Shown: one piece after another, positions 1-12,260 of the stretch
Numbering within the stretch: the first letter of the stretch is position 1
Layout of the letters: every line of letters begins with the position of its first letter
Source: Hymenolepis diminuta
Lineage: Eukaryota; Platyhelminthes; Cestoda; Cyclophyllidea; Hymenolepididae
DNA length: 64,000 nt
Assembly: GCA_900708905.1 (NCBI GenBank)
Contig: CAADRB010000117.1
Location: 70,712 to 134,711 of the forward strand
Reading direction: 5' to 3'
Notes under the pieces: model-generated
What the model was told of the DNA's origin: nothing
What the model saw: only the letters and a program-made list of their open reading frames with translations
Database searches by the model: none
Position numbers and translations under genes: made by a program

Positions 1-2607
1 TCACTTTGCCAGCATATTATTCATTCTTCATTAAATAATTAAAAAATTTTAACAGTTTTCCAATTTCCTTAATATCTAAAATTTTAATGCTAATATGAGG
101 CATATGGAATCTAGAACAAAGGAATATGAGTTTTAGAAAACATTATCTTATCAAAAGGAAGCATGAGTCGCCAGAATAGGGTAAAGGAATCCTGTTAAGA
201 TATCGATCTTCCAAGTTTCTATGAGCTTCGCCAATAAACACAATATAGTGGAGATGGAAAAATGGGACAGGTCGGTTAGCAACTAAAGGGAATAGGCAAT
301 AGTAAAACCACCACGATTTCAGAAGGTTAAGTAAAAACGCTGGATTACAATTTTTGACCTATGCTTTCCATTAACTGGAAGTGGTTCTCACTTAACAATT
401 TTGGTCAATATGTATATCCTAAGAGAAAGTACTAAAACGCATATTGACTGTCCAACAAAAAATGGGAAAAAATTTAATTAGGTTACTGACGTCCTTTGAT
501 GTTGATAAGCGCTCTATTCCACGGCATTATTCCTGAAAATGCACATTTCTATGGAAAGAAAGCACAACTGATTCAGCTAAAAATCACTACACCTAGATCT
601 GGGTGCAAAGTCAGTGGGTCATTAATATGCTATGCTAAGGCCACCGTTTCACCGTCACCTTATACAGCCCCACGCCGGGGGAATAAAAATCAACTACTAA
701 ATGGGTTCAAATATCCCTCATCACTACGTTCTCCTCCTAATCTTTTACTCTCTCGGTGGTCTACGTGCACAAAATTAGGGGAAAATTATAAATTTTAAAA
801 AATTAACAGCGAATCCAGTCAGACGAAGTCAAATGGGGAAAGGAAACAGACTTACAAGGCAAATGTAATAGTAGTAATGAGAGATAGGTCGCTTGTAAAG
901 TGGTCAAAAAGACGAGCAGTGAGCCTATGGCTTTCGTGTAAGATTCTGTGATGTTGTAGATAAAATAGGAAGGCAGTAGTCTGGATTCGCCCATTTCCGA
1001 GAGGTGAAGAGGTACTTCGATTTGAATGAGAATCTGTGATTATGTTTGTTATCAATTCTGTGGTGATTTGGTTTTCAATGGGTAAGCAAAAAGATTTTTA
1101 TCCCTATAGAGTGCCAATCTCGACACCATCTCCTGCCCCGTCCTTACATTTATTTTGACTTGATTTAAGAAAAACTATCCATTGAGATGCTATGTCGCAT
1201 AGTATTTACTCATTTTGTATGACATTACAGGATGGGTTTGGAGTAATCTGAACTAATCCAAACCCTGGAACCCTCTAAAGTACATAACTCACCATCCCTA
1301 GTGCTTATGGTCTATGTCACTCATGTCCTTGTATTGCTCCGGGTATTTACCTTACATTATCCATAAAGAGCTTACCCAGCTATTCCCTTTATTTTTCGTA
1401 GTTTCTGGCTTAATCAATAAATCTTGCTTGCCTCATTTCTAACTTCTCGAGTGGTGGAGGCCATGACAAGTGGTAGAACAGACAGAATTTCCGAATTATT
1501 AAACTAAATCTCTAAGCAACCTCTGATGAGAACCTCGCAGTAAACTCATTAGCCTCATGCAATTCCCGCAATTCTGAAAATACTCCCTCAAGCGAAACAA
1601 AGCATATCACTATGGAACGCAAAGCGCAAATAGAAGCATTTATGTTGATTTCTCCACACAAAGAGCAGGTTATAGGTGGGAGCAAAAGGAAGATAAACTG
1701 TGCGCAAGTGATATGGAACTAAATCAATTAAAGACCGAATCACTTTCCCGCTCACTTTTAACTCTAACAACTGAACTTGACAAATATAGCGCCCTATTAG
1801 ATTCATCAAATCAGTGTTCAAAAATCCCTATGACTAAAATAATCCCCCAGCATAATCATACTCGCATATTTGAACAAACCAATCCAATCAAACTTGCGTC
1901 AAATCTGCATTCAAGTTCTGAAAAAGGAGATGCATGTTTTTCCAAGAATTAGAAAACTTGTCTCCCTCATTAGATTGCTATAAACAGACACAAATCTCCG
2001 ATCAATAGTAATTAACCGCCAGTATTCAAGAATTATTTAATCCAAATAGTCATTTATTATGCGGGACCAATGCTCTATGCTCACTCATCGCTGAACTTGG
2101 CAAATATAGCGCCTCATTAAATCAGCGTTTAGAAAGCGCTAGCTCTAGCTAAGCCAGAATGACGAATCAATACTAAAATAATCCCTCAATTTAGCCATTA
2201 GATTACTCACTTATTTGAAAAACCTAATCCTTTGAAACACGCTTTATTCTACAATCTAGTATCGAGCAGTAGGATTCATACCTTTCCAAGTGTGATGTGT
2301 CAAAAAATGGAACTTTATATTTGCTTTAGTAGTCCATTTACTTAATTAAAACAATCACTAAAATATCACACCAAAGTTAATACACGGAATTAAAGTCTAG
2401 TATTTTTATATAAAAAATCGGATTTACTCTTCTTCCCCTATGACTTTGTAGATCAATAACTGGTAGCACTTCCGATGTTTTAGAAACTCTTCCAATCTGA
2501 TAATAATTTTGACTTATGTTTCATTGGAATACAATTTTAAATGCTCTTCGGTGTATATGGAAAAAGAAAGGTTGCTATTTCTCAGTAAATTAACGGTTTC
2601 AACTTAC
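1..2607. other. Non-coding stretch left of the adenylyl cyclase exon
   Basis: No supported gene. Only short chance reading frames occur on both strands. Because the adenylyl cyclase gene runs leftwards and its catalytic exons are missing, this stretch is probably one of its introns. I looked on the minus strand for a class III cyclase catalytic motif (an Asp-Ile-Val-Gly-Phe-Thr type sequence) and did not see one. Confidence 0.5.
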
Positions 2608-4265
2608 AAGAGCTACTCCGCTCCATGCTCTTCAGAGGGTCCGTCTCATCCCCACTGAAGTAATCTGATTCGCCAGATAGACTATTACTCTCCCATCTCT
2701 TGCTCCTCTTCTGCTTTCCCTTCTTCTTACCGTCTCTTCTCTTGTTCTTTCCCAGACCGTGCATTGAAACCTCTCCACCGTCAACAGCATCGTCACATTT
2801 TGCAATTGCTCCCGCCGTTGCAGTCTCGTCTTCCTCGTCGCCCTCCGTACTATCGTAAGAACCCTGCATCACTTCACGAGCTACCTCCTGTGGCATTAGA
2901 GATTGGATCATCTCGTTCTGAAGCTGCTGTTCCTTCTCTAGGGCCTTGCGCATCAAGGCACTGTGACCCAAGCGCATGAATGTGGATCGCCGACGCACCT
3001 AAGTATTAAATAAGAAAGGTAAACGAGATAAGGGGCGTGTTAATTACAGAGATAAAACATTCTTGACCTATCACACTTCAGATTTTAAAGAAACGGAAAA
3101 GAGCTTTACGGCTCATTATTGTGAAAAGAGACAGTGAATAAGGAATAAAACGATTCTTAACGAAAAAAATTGCCCCTCCCCCCCCCCACTCAAACGCAGC
3201 ACTGTGTTGAAAAAATACTGGCTTTATCCAATATAGACCAAGAGATTTTGTCGAATAGCTTAACATTTAGTTGACTAACATCGAGCAAAGTTGAAAACGC
3301 GAACTCGTATCCCGAAAAGCTGAAGTTAAAAAAAATAACCGCTTTTAATGCATCGTCTTGTTAGAAATAGTTTCTGTAGCATAGAACTTGTGTCTTTATC
3401 CTTGCGGAACAATAATAAAACTAGCGCTTGTTTTTTGTCGAATAAGTGAATTTTCTATCACTTAGTAGGGAAAAAACTCCAAGAGGACTCCAAGAGCAAA
3501 GGCGTTTTGAGAATATATGGATTGATATAAAATTAATAAACCAGAGCAAAATAGAATTTTGAGAATTAAATATTACGCAACACAAAAAAATTGTATGGGG
3601 CTTACCTGAGAGAGAATATGTTGTACGAATCCAATCATGTGTGTACAGCAGTGAAGAAGGATGTAAATACAAATAAGTCTTGCATTTATCACCCCACAAA
3701 CAGTACATGACAGGGTGATATGAATGAGACTGACGGGACCACCAATTAAAATGACCTGCCACAGTCGAAGTGGGATATTGATATAGAGAATGAGAAGAAA
3801 TTGGACAATCAAGCTAGCATTGAATGCAGAGGAGACGCCAACAGTTGATGGAACAAATGCAAGAAGAAATAGTAGACTGAAGAAGAGTGCTAATATTATG
3901 TACAAAATAAGAAAGTTTTTCTCAAATATAACTTTTGAACAGGTAATTCCGAAGAGAATAATTGCAACAATTAAACCAGTTGCAGTCCCAGCCACGTAAA
4001 CAGCCCATTGCTCCGTGCCGGCAATTGCAAAGAATATCATCCACGTTGCACAAACAAGAGCGAAATATGACACAGCGATGCGAAATCTAGATAGTGAGTG
4101 TGGAAACGAGCATAAGGTATAATAACTTTCTAAAACCGTCGAATCAAACCGCAAGTTAAGAACGCCACCGGAACATCGTTCGAACAAATGAAATCTAAAT
4201 TCGTTGGGCAACTTTTTCTTATTTGATGATTCCTTTCTGTCACTTAGCGCTTCAGAACCAGCCAT
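2608..4265 (-). CDS. ADCY9: Adenylyl cyclase, type 9-like: membrane domain and start of C1 region (partial)
   Basis: Membrane adenylyl cyclases make cAMP from ATP at the plasma membrane. Two minus-strand coding exons are visible, 4265-3606 and 2998-2608, joined across an intron (3605-2999) with phase 0 on both sides. The first begins at an ATG at 4265 and encodes a short polar N-terminus followed by six hydrophobic helices within about 220 residues, the size of the cyclase M1 cassette. The second opens with Arg-rich residues and a helix containing LGHSALMRKALEKE and IQSLMPQEVAREVM, the juxtamembrane signalling helix before the C1a catalytic domain; the SLMP form and the acidic then Lys/Arg-rich insert that follow resemble type 9 cyclases. 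The last exon ends in phase 1 at a GTAAGT donor, so the catalytic domains lie further left, outside the window. The first exon could begin further upstream with an added N-terminal exon. Confidence 0.8.
2999..3605 (-). other. Intron of the adenylyl cyclase gene
   Basis: Bounded by a GTAAGC donor (3605 downwards) and a TTTAATACTTAG acceptor ending at 2999, read on the minus strand. It contains a run of C at about 3176-3187. Nothing else is recognised in it. Confidence 0.7.
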
Positions 4266-5017
4266 TTTTGGGATCAACAGCCGAGAGCTCCAATTCCCTG
4301 AAATGTTATTCTAACCAATTACGATACAGCCTTCATCAAACCAAAAGGTAAACACATAATTGGGTAAACTAAATGCGTTTAGATAGATAAAACAAATATA
4401 TCATTACTTGTGGCTATCAGTTGTACAGCGATCTTATCAGGTGTACATTTAAAATCCTTTATATCAATATAATTTCACTTTAATATTAGGTAAATTTAAA
4501 GTAACTCTTAGTTATTTTTAGAAATAAAAATTGTTGGTAAATAGTTAATATTACAAGCCTTTTTTCAATCGCATTTATTTAAATTTAAGCACTTGTTTCC
4601 ATAATTTTAAGTGAAATTATAATATTATGATATATTTTACTCATCACAATATTATTCTTGATTATCACATTATCTTGATTGTTATATAACCTGAACCACG
4701 TTTAATATCATAATAATGATCACAGATCTGTTTTAAAGAAATGTAAGAAGTGGGTTAATGTTTACGGCCTATGGCATGAAAACCAACCCATCGAGGAATA
4801 TCCAGATAAATGCTTATCGTAGAGCATTTTTACACACATATATTATTACCATTAATTATTTCTGATCGCGCTCTACAAGAGGCCATAAATCATTCATATT
4901 CCCAACTAATTTACTTCTATTGCATACTTTCGAATGTGGACCTAATTGTGTTAGGAATCGATACAGTGAATGCTGCACTCTTTTTCATAGTTTCTCTATC
5001 CAAGGATACAGAATTCA
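4266..5017. other. AT-rich flank upstream of the adenylyl cyclase first coding exon
   Basis: No gene recognised. A possible splice acceptor (ATTTCAG, read on the minus strand near 4300) suggests that the 5' untranslated region continues in an upstream exon. The rest is very AT-rich. Confidence 0.4.
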
Positions 5018-5158
5018 AGGGTTCAACGTCCATTGGCCCATCCCGCATTGGTTAGGTTTGGCTAATAATAGGACTGGCAGAAATCGAGTTTCTCACTCTG
5101 ATGGCTCAATGATGACATTGCCTATCCCAAGATGAGCGTTTAAGAACACTTTCCTATT
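5018..5158 (+). repeat. tRNA-derived SINE copy, 5'-truncated
   Basis: It begins at a B-box-like GGGTTCAACGTCC. It continues with the body shared with the copy at 11184: the segments around ATTGGTTAGGTTTGGCTAA, AATCGAGTTT and AAGATGAGCGTTTAAGAACA, ending at CTTTCCTA. The solo LTR begins eight bases after this end. Confidence 0.55.
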
Positions 5159-5166
5159 TAGGCATG

Positions 5167-5461
5167 TGCTATAACGTAACGAACTAGGAGTTCTGGTAGT
5201 AATCTCGCAGGGCCAACAATCTAGAAAGCTCAGTAATATAGCAACTTAACAAAGAAGCTAATAACCCATGGCAGATAAGAAGGCACGTTATAGTCAACAC
5301 GAGTGTATTAACGAAACTCACTCTCAATCGGTATCGGCTTAAACAGATAAGAATAATTATCAAGTGTCTGTTATCGGTGGGGAAATAAAGAAAGAAATGA
5401 CATTTTTATTCATAGAAGAAATATTGGGAGCGAGGGAAAATAATTATCATCTCTTCTAACA
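5167..5461 (+). mobile_element. Solo LTR-like element, copy 1
   Basis: A 295-base unit starting TGCTATAACG and ending CTTCTAACA, so it has the TG...CA ends of an LTR. Its flanks are GCATG and GTATG, a possible 5-base target duplication with one change. A near-identical inverted copy lies at 28187-28479. No coding region or second LTR is next to it, so it is read as a solo LTR. A small non-autonomous element (TRIM-like) is an alternative. Confidence 0.65.
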
Positions 5462-6639
5462 GTATGTAAATTGACATTATTATAACTAAGCGCATTCAAG
5501 ATAAGATGTAGAGGAGTTCCGCTGTTGGTGGTTCGTAAATGAATTCAGACAGAAGCACAATCCTCGATCGCTCAGGAGATTAATCCCTTTATCCTACCTC
5601 CCATTTGTGCAACAGTTTAATATATCCTTGACAATACAAGGAAGGGCTAATTGTGTATCGCAACATTGATAACTCTATTCCACTGTTTCCATGGAAGAGT
5701 AAATGTTAATGCCTGAAGAAGTACCGTTCATCAGAGAATTTTAACCCTCTGTTAACTCTGCAGAGATTAACCTCTGTCCTACATCTATTGCTATTTCAAT
5801 GCTTGAGACAGAGAACCTTAGTTCCGTTACTGATAAAACCCTTGTACTTGTGGAATCAAAAGAGGAAATATTCTACAGGGAAAGTCTTTGTGTTACTAGC
5901 TTGAATAATACTCCAATGGATGGATTTGTCACAGAAAATTCTCATGTTTGGTCAGATCCTTCAGAAATAACCTTAATTAATATGGAATTAAAAGAGGAAG
6001 AAGTATTTTTTTGCTCTTCATTATAATTTCGAGCTTTTTAAATCCAATTCTCTTTCTACGCAGAAGGATAACAATAATTACCAATTTGTGTGCTCTAATT
6101 TTACGATATCTGAATCAAAATCGAAATTCTCTGCTTTTGAGAAAATTACTTCATATTATTTTCGTGCGATGTTAAAGTTATACCAGCTTTAACTTGTTCA
6201 AACTTCATATACTTCGCTTTCTATGGCGGTGAAGTTTGCGGATTTCTATCTTATAATCTCTTTACCGTGACTCCGGTTTTTGTTATTCTTCTATATTTAA
6301 TTTATGTGTCATATGAAAATCCGGACTACTCAAAAGGTCGAAAAGAGTTAGAATTTGTATTTCTGATCCATGGTATCATACGGAATACTCATTGAGAAGA
6401 TTCATCTATCGAATTCAGACTTGTCCTCTCTGTCTCTACTTAAATGGCTACCTACTAAGAGTGGCCCAGGATAATAATAACGGGTTGTCCTAGATGTAGT
6501 TGGATCTGCATGATCAGCAATAGAATTACAGCTGCCACGAGTTTGATCAATATTTTTAATCCGGAAGAGATGAGCAGTAATCACACATGGATCTTATATC
6601 TGGGAAATACTACGTACTTGCGTAGACTGTTAGTGCATA
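5462..6639. other. Intergenic stretch with one unassigned 75-codon frame
   Basis: A plus-strand open frame at 5799-6026 encodes 75 residues with two similar acidic segments (VESKEEIFY and MELKEEEVFF). It has no recognisable domain and no splice or promoter support. It may be a chance frame or a repeat remnant. Nothing else is recognised. Confidence 0.3.
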
Positions 6640-7265
6640 CTACACTTACTGCAACATAAAAGAAACTTTCACCAGAAGTGGGCAGTTGGCACTCCACCGG
6701 CTTTCTTCTTCAACCCCTCTCTTTTTACCTACCACACCTCTCTTCACTCCTTCTCCTCCCGTTTGCTCCTTGGAATGGAATATACTCACGACAGGTCTCT
6801 CGCTTCTGTAACATGGTATGAACCGGAATTAGGGGATGAGCTGAATATTTTTGGAGGGAATTATTAACGCAGAGGGTCAGTGAAGAGAAATAACTGAATT
6901 TTACAGCCTCGGAACTTCTTGAATGTGAAGATAGAGAGGCAGAAATGAACATATGATGGAGTTTTTAATAATAAAATACATCTATTTTAAACTCCCAAAA
7001 GTAAATGCATAGTATTTATGCTTCAAAAGCCTAATCAATTTAATCGATATCGATCACAAGACACTATCAACGATGGGAGAATCAGACTTACTACTTGAGG
7101 AGATACGTTTATTTCTCCTTCCACGCCTGGAACCACTCGCAGTAGTTTCCGTCCCATTTGAACTACTCTCATCCACTATCTCTCTTGCTTAAACTTACAT
7201 CAAATTCAGTTGGCTGTTAATGGGAGGAGATGTAAAATTGGAGATGCTAAATCCAAGATTTCAGA
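6640..7265 (-). pseudogene. Decayed TAF3-like fragment A
   Basis: Bases 6636-6745 match, with many changes, the end of TAF3 exon 3 and its splice donor (22143-22240): the ACTACACTTAC donor complement, the segment encoding ASGGSSYYA, and the block around the CTTCTTCAA stretch are all recognisable. The stretch at 7060-7200 matches the relic at 13735-13915, a Ser-rich coding block. Frames are broken. The retained splice-donor sequence points to DNA duplication rather than a spliced retrocopy. The orientation is the same as TAF3. Confidence 0.55.
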
Positions 7266-8737
7266 GTAAGCTACAGTAAAGCTCTCAAGAGCCTAGCATG
7301 GATTTGGGGATGGTGGTTTACGTCTGATGAATTCTAGAATTATTCATGGAACTCCTTTTTATGGAATGAGACGAAGTATTTGGAGCTGTAGAATCTTCTT
7401 GTTCCATGAGAGGTTTAGATATTGCACTTTGTGGAAAGTAGATGAAAAAGAGTCGCAAAATCGTGAAACGAAAGCAGCGCCAATTCTCTCTAGTATCTTT
7501 CATAAATGTAATCTGACTTAATTAAAATTACTTGAGCTCAGTCATGATGACTTGATTTGACGATTAAAAGCGGACTTAACTGACATTTTAAATGTAATTA
7601 CCAAAAATTGGATAGGGATATTTAGTTTTCATTTAATAAATATACTAAGAGTACCGAGCTTACCAAGTTTAAAGGACTGAATTGTGGTATCAATGCCAAT
7701 TTCAAAAATAGAGAGGTGAAGGTATTAACTGTGATTTGCATTTTAGTAGTGTTTTCCTTTACTACTTCTACAGGACATGCACATACGTCAATGAAGATAT
7801 AAAGAGGCAATTTTTTCTGTTCTAATTCGTCGAATGTATGCTCGCAACCCTGGCAGTTTAATAATGTGAATTAAAACAACTTTTGCTCCACGAAAGAAAC
7901 CTTCTTTTTAATAAATAGGACTCTATCGGACTATATTTCCATTCCTCAGTACCCATTCTTAGATTCAACATCTGATCTCCTTTTTCTCCCGTTTATAAGT
8001 AAGCTATATTCTCACTTTATTCATTTCTATTTTTAAGTTAACGACTGAATGTTTAATTTCTAACTGTAGTCAACCAATGACTCATGTAAAAAGTCCACAC
8101 TGCACTCTCCTGAATAGTAGCCTAGAAGACATGTTGATCTATTGAACGGAATACGTAAGTGACGATTTGGTTATCCTTCTTCTACATCCATCCACAACAA
8201 GATTTAGACAAAAGGAAGGCGTTGTTTATAGAGCTTCATTGAGAATAGCTCGGGGGGATGAATGGGACATGTGTAGGTGGAAAGATACAGGATGTATGTG
8301 TAAATGTACAAAGTTGTTTACATACATATGATTTGAGACTTGGCAGCAGTGAGATTCAACATAATGACTTGAGAAAGTCTGTCTGGATCGATAAATGGAT
8401 AGTTTAATTTGAGCTCGGTGAGAGCGATATTCAGTATCATGTTGCTGGAATTGATCAATTGACAGCTGTGACTTAGGCGGGGGAGAGTTTTGAAGTAGAT
8501 TTTTAAAACAAATGGAAAAATATTGTCGAAGAAAATTTAACCAACTTGTGAGTAAAGGAATCGCTGTAGAATCCTGAAATTCTAATTTTTTTAAAGTGAA
8601 TTGCCCATTAGGTAAATATTTCACAAATAGAATCTAAAAGTCTCTTTGAAAGACTTTTAGCGGGTTGATGGCTAACAGCAATAAAAAAAGAAAATCAATT
8701 ATTTCGTAGACCAGGATGTATTGGACAAATCAGTACA
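7266..8737. other. Intergenic stretch, nothing recognised
   Basis: A 132-codon minus-strand frame at 8624-8226 has no domain, is His/Ser-rich, and overlaps low-complexity sequence; it is judged a chance frame. No other signal was seen. Confidence 0.4.
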
Positions 8738-8975
8738 GAGTCTCAGGAGAAAAATAGAGAATTGGAGGAGAAGGATTGAGCAAAGGGAGATGCGTCCGAC
8801 GACCTAGGGCCTCCTGTGTACATGTGAGTAGTGGAAGGCTATTTATATTCGTCACTTGGGTGAGGACACGCATAAGGATATAATTATATGCGTGCTTTAA
8901 CTGGACGGGACGATTGTAGGATAAGGAAGGGACAATGCAAACAGGACTAGTTAATAACATAGCCGACTAAGCGGT
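8738..8975. repeat. Dispersed repeat R1, copy 1
   Basis: Purine-rich sequence followed by a block around 8815-8885 with TGTGTACATGTGAGTAG, TTTATAT and CACTTGGGTGAGGACACGC. The same order of blocks recurs at about 20345-20580 (GTGCATGTATGTGAGTA, TTTATAT, CACTTGGGCAGGAGTACGC). The family is not recognised and no terminal repeats were found. Confidence 0.4.
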
Positions 8976-11183
8976 GTCTTTGCTACTATCATCCGAGGTA
9001 GGCTTACCTTTTCCGATCGATGAAAATAGGTCAGTTGAGGACACACGATGTTTATCCTAAGAGTGCTTGAGGTCACAGGAAAGGTTAAAAGTTTACAGAC
9101 ATTACTATAAGGACGAGACAATCAAATTTTGGTGATTAGCGATGTCGTAAGATAAATATTTCGGAAAAGAAGGTATTCATCCTTCAGACTCTTTGCAACC
9201 TTGACTTTACCTTTAACATCTTTTCGACTTCTTCACTTTTATCATTTATTGAACTTACCTACTTAACTTCAGCTGATTTTCCAACATTAATGATAACTCT
9301 TGTATTCGAGCTTTCATACAACTATCTATTAGTAGTTCAACATATTAATGCTAAAAAATACATTTCATGAAGACCGGAAAATGTAAGTGCCTAAACTAAA
9401 AGAACCTGTGTTTACCTAAGTTTGCCGTTTATAGGGAGACCTATAACTCAATTATTTGGAATAATTTATCAGAAGATTACACCAAGTTAACAATGGATTA
9501 TCTGACGTAATGGTGGAATAAGTAATTTAAAGGCAAACTAACGAAAGGTTAATCTGACCATCTAAAATGACTCGTCAGAAAGGTGGCTTGGTAAGTGCTA
9601 TTTTGGAAACATATTTGAAAAAAAGCTTTCCTATTTTCTTTTCGGCTGGAAGGAATGTGCTTTGAGTCTCTATCTAGTAAATCCGATGAAAATTACAAAT
9701 AACTGGTAAGTAACCACAGCTTTTTATATTATGACTCCTAATTGCTGCTTCTTCTTAATTTTATTATGGACAAAGATTAAGAAACTCAACCTCTATTTGG
9801 CAAGATTATGTTCCGTCTACCAAACGATTTGTCCAGTGGTTATTTCTACAGCTGTGGCAGTTTAAACCCGTTTGTCAGGGGTCCTTCCATCTCTTCCGTC
9901 GATTTCTCATTGTTTAATCGCTATCTGTTAAAATTATGAAAAATGCCCCCGAAAGCACTGTTTCTTTCTGTAATACGTATTCGATAACTCTTACCCCTTC
10001 TAAGTTTAGGTAATTTGAGGTTGGCAAATCAGCGACCAAGGATGAAGATTTTAATACATTCCAGCATTCACGCTTAACAGTTAAATACTGCGAAAATTCA
10101 AGTTATCAGTAGGAGGCGCTAGCAGTGTAAATCAACAGATTAACGAGGGAGTCTGAAAGCACAGTTCCTTAGTCAAATTAACGAATACGTGTTTTATCTT
10201 TTCGCCCTTAATGTCATCCGTCTTTAATTATTCTAATACTGAATGGAACTAGCAAGCAAAATACAGTCGGTAAACTTTTTGGCTTTCACAATCTCACTCC
10301 AATCACTCTGGTTCAATTTTTATACGTGGCTTAACCTATACCCTAGTATTTTAGTTTATCTAATCATGGAAAATCACAAGCAATTTAATTTTTATCCAAA
10401 TTAATCCTACTTTATATCAATATATTTATCTTGTTTCTGATGAATAGCGATTGATAGAACACATTAATTTAATACGTAACCATTAAATCAAAAGAATAAC
10501 TTATCTTCATAACTTGAAGTGGGGATTTATGCCTTTGGAGACGGGAATCGATGTTGTTGACAGTTTCGGCCATGATAGTGCGGTCAGATCAAGGATTTCA
10601 ATAGTGTCTCGGTTGATTTCCTTTAGCCATGGCTCTGTGAAAGTTTTCTTTCTCTTTCTGTTTGATAACTGATATCTGGAAAAAGTTTTTGGATGAGAAA
10701 GGTCGCCTTAAGGGATTCGTTCCACGAAGATACCGATAAAGCTTGTTTGATTGATAATTATCGGCATTTTAAAATGTGACGAATTAAAAAAATTTCTACT
10801 GTCGTATTGACATAGATTTGTGAGTCTTGATGCGTAAAAAGTTTACTTTCCATTGCCTTAGTAGATCGATAACCCATTTCTATCGTGAACCTAGTTTTCA
10901 TAACGTAACGACCAATAACAGCTTTCCTATTAAGAACCTTCCTGACTTTTCCCCGCTCAAGCCACTCCTCAAGTCACATGCTTCTGCCATCCCCTACACT
11001 CAGATAATAAGGAACAAGATTTTCGAAATAAAGCTTTGCATTCGCATCCTCTCTATCGATCACCTACTGTCTCGTGGTAAAATAGTAAAAGCTAGGAGTG
11101 GTGAAAGCCTTTTCTTATTAGATATGCCATAAACTAGTAAATTAGAAATGGAATGACATTTAGAAGTGTAATAAATCTACGGT
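8976..11183. other. Intergenic stretch, nothing recognised
   Basis: About 2.2 kb with only short frames. The 101-codon plus-strand frame at 10827-11132 shows no domain. No RNA gene or mobile element was recognised. Confidence 0.4.
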
Positions 11184-11398
11184 TGGCTGGTGGTGCAGTA
11201 GTTAACGAGCTTGACTGTAAAATTATAGGAGTTCAATGTCCATCTATATACACCCAATGACCGGGACCATCAAGCTCAGTGGTTGAATTTGGCGAATAAA
11301 TGGGCTGACAAAATTCGAGTTTATCAACAGGATAGATTGGTGATATTGCCTCCAAATTCAAGATGAGAGTTGGAAAACACTTTCCTAAATGTTCTTGT
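11184..11398 (+). repeat. tRNA-derived SINE copy, best preserved
   Basis: The head has RNA polymerase III promoter-like boxes: an A-box region TGGTGCAGTAGTTAACGAG near 11190 and a B-box-like GAGTTCAATGTCC near 11230. The body continues through CTCAGTGGTTGAATTTGGC and AAATTCGAGTTT to AAGATGAGAGTTGGAAAACA and CTTTCCTAAA. The same order is seen at 5018, 18340 and 51057. An AT-rich tail follows. Confidence 0.65.
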
Positions 11399-11488
11399 GA
11401 ATTATTATTAATTAAACTCATATTTTTATATTTTCAATAAATCTAAAACATATATCTCACTCTACTGCGATAGGATACCTAGTTATTT

Positions 11489-12260
11489 TTAAAAAATGTG
11501 GGAAAATGCACAAAGGACGGGATTTAATAGAGAAAATGAGATTTTTGTCTTGCTTCTGCTACGCGGAGGACAGAAACATCTCCCTTTTTCAAAGGCACAT
11601 TGGCACACAACAACAAGATCAAATAATTTTTCAACAACAAATAGGGAAAGAGAGAAGAGAGGAAAAATTCGCAATCGGAACCAATTGGAACCAATTGACA
11701 CAAAATCCAAGTCCTACTGATCTACCCCCTTCAGAATGGCTGGTGATAGGACACAGTCATAATTCTTAGTATTCACAGCCTACAAAAACAGCATAAATAC
11801 ATATGTCTAATTTCTGGACGTCCATACGTATACTATTGTACTACTGCACGTACATCATTATAAGAGCTTCCTTACTTACTTAGAATGATATGTACTCGGA
11901 CCGGGTATCCCTTCCTCGTCCTCGTCCGAACTACTCTCATCAGAGTACACCTTTGGGAATCCTTGTTTCCGAGATTTTCGTGGATCAGGCATCTGAATCT
12001 TCTCATCCGAATTCGAGAAAGACAAATTCGAAAATTGAATTTACTTTTCTCCGACGTAATAGAAATAAGAGTTGTGGTAGGAACGGATACGTGGGGAGAG
12101 TTATCATCGCTGAAACTTCGCGGAGAGATGTCACTCAGTTTATGATGTCCGGAACTTATTCTTGATGGTGAAGAATAGGAAAGCTGAAACAAATGTGAAA
12201 AGCAAACTGCAAATCATTAATGAATCTGTTTTAAGGTCCCAAAGATAAACGCAGTTGATC
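11489..12260 (-). pseudogene. Decayed TAF3-like fragment B (PHD exon plus part of exon 3)
   Basis: In TAF3 orientation. Bases 11560-11770 match the TAF3 PHD exons (21860-22080): the CAAAGGCACATTGGC block, the GAAAGAGAGAAG block, GGAACCAATTGGAAC and the block GGATAGGACACAGCC (here GATAGGACACAGTC) are recognisable. Bases 11890-11990 match the exon 3 segment that encodes the acidic-Ser run and Arg/Lys stretch. Bases 12090-12150 match the segment encoding LSDIPPR. The zinc-ligand codons are not kept in one frame and the PHD finger cannot fold as read. The intron between the PHD exons seems to be included, so this is a DNA-level duplicate. Confidence 0.6.

Noticed and set aside
3176..3187. Run of C in the adenylyl cyclase intron
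   Set aside because: Simple homopolymer without further structure.
8226..8624. 132-codon minus-strand frame
   Set aside because: No domain, low-complexity His/Ser composition, and no splice or promoter support; judged chance.
11489..11769. Several overlapping frames of 60-90 codons
   Set aside because: They are shadows of the decayed TAF3-like PHD segment, not separate genes.
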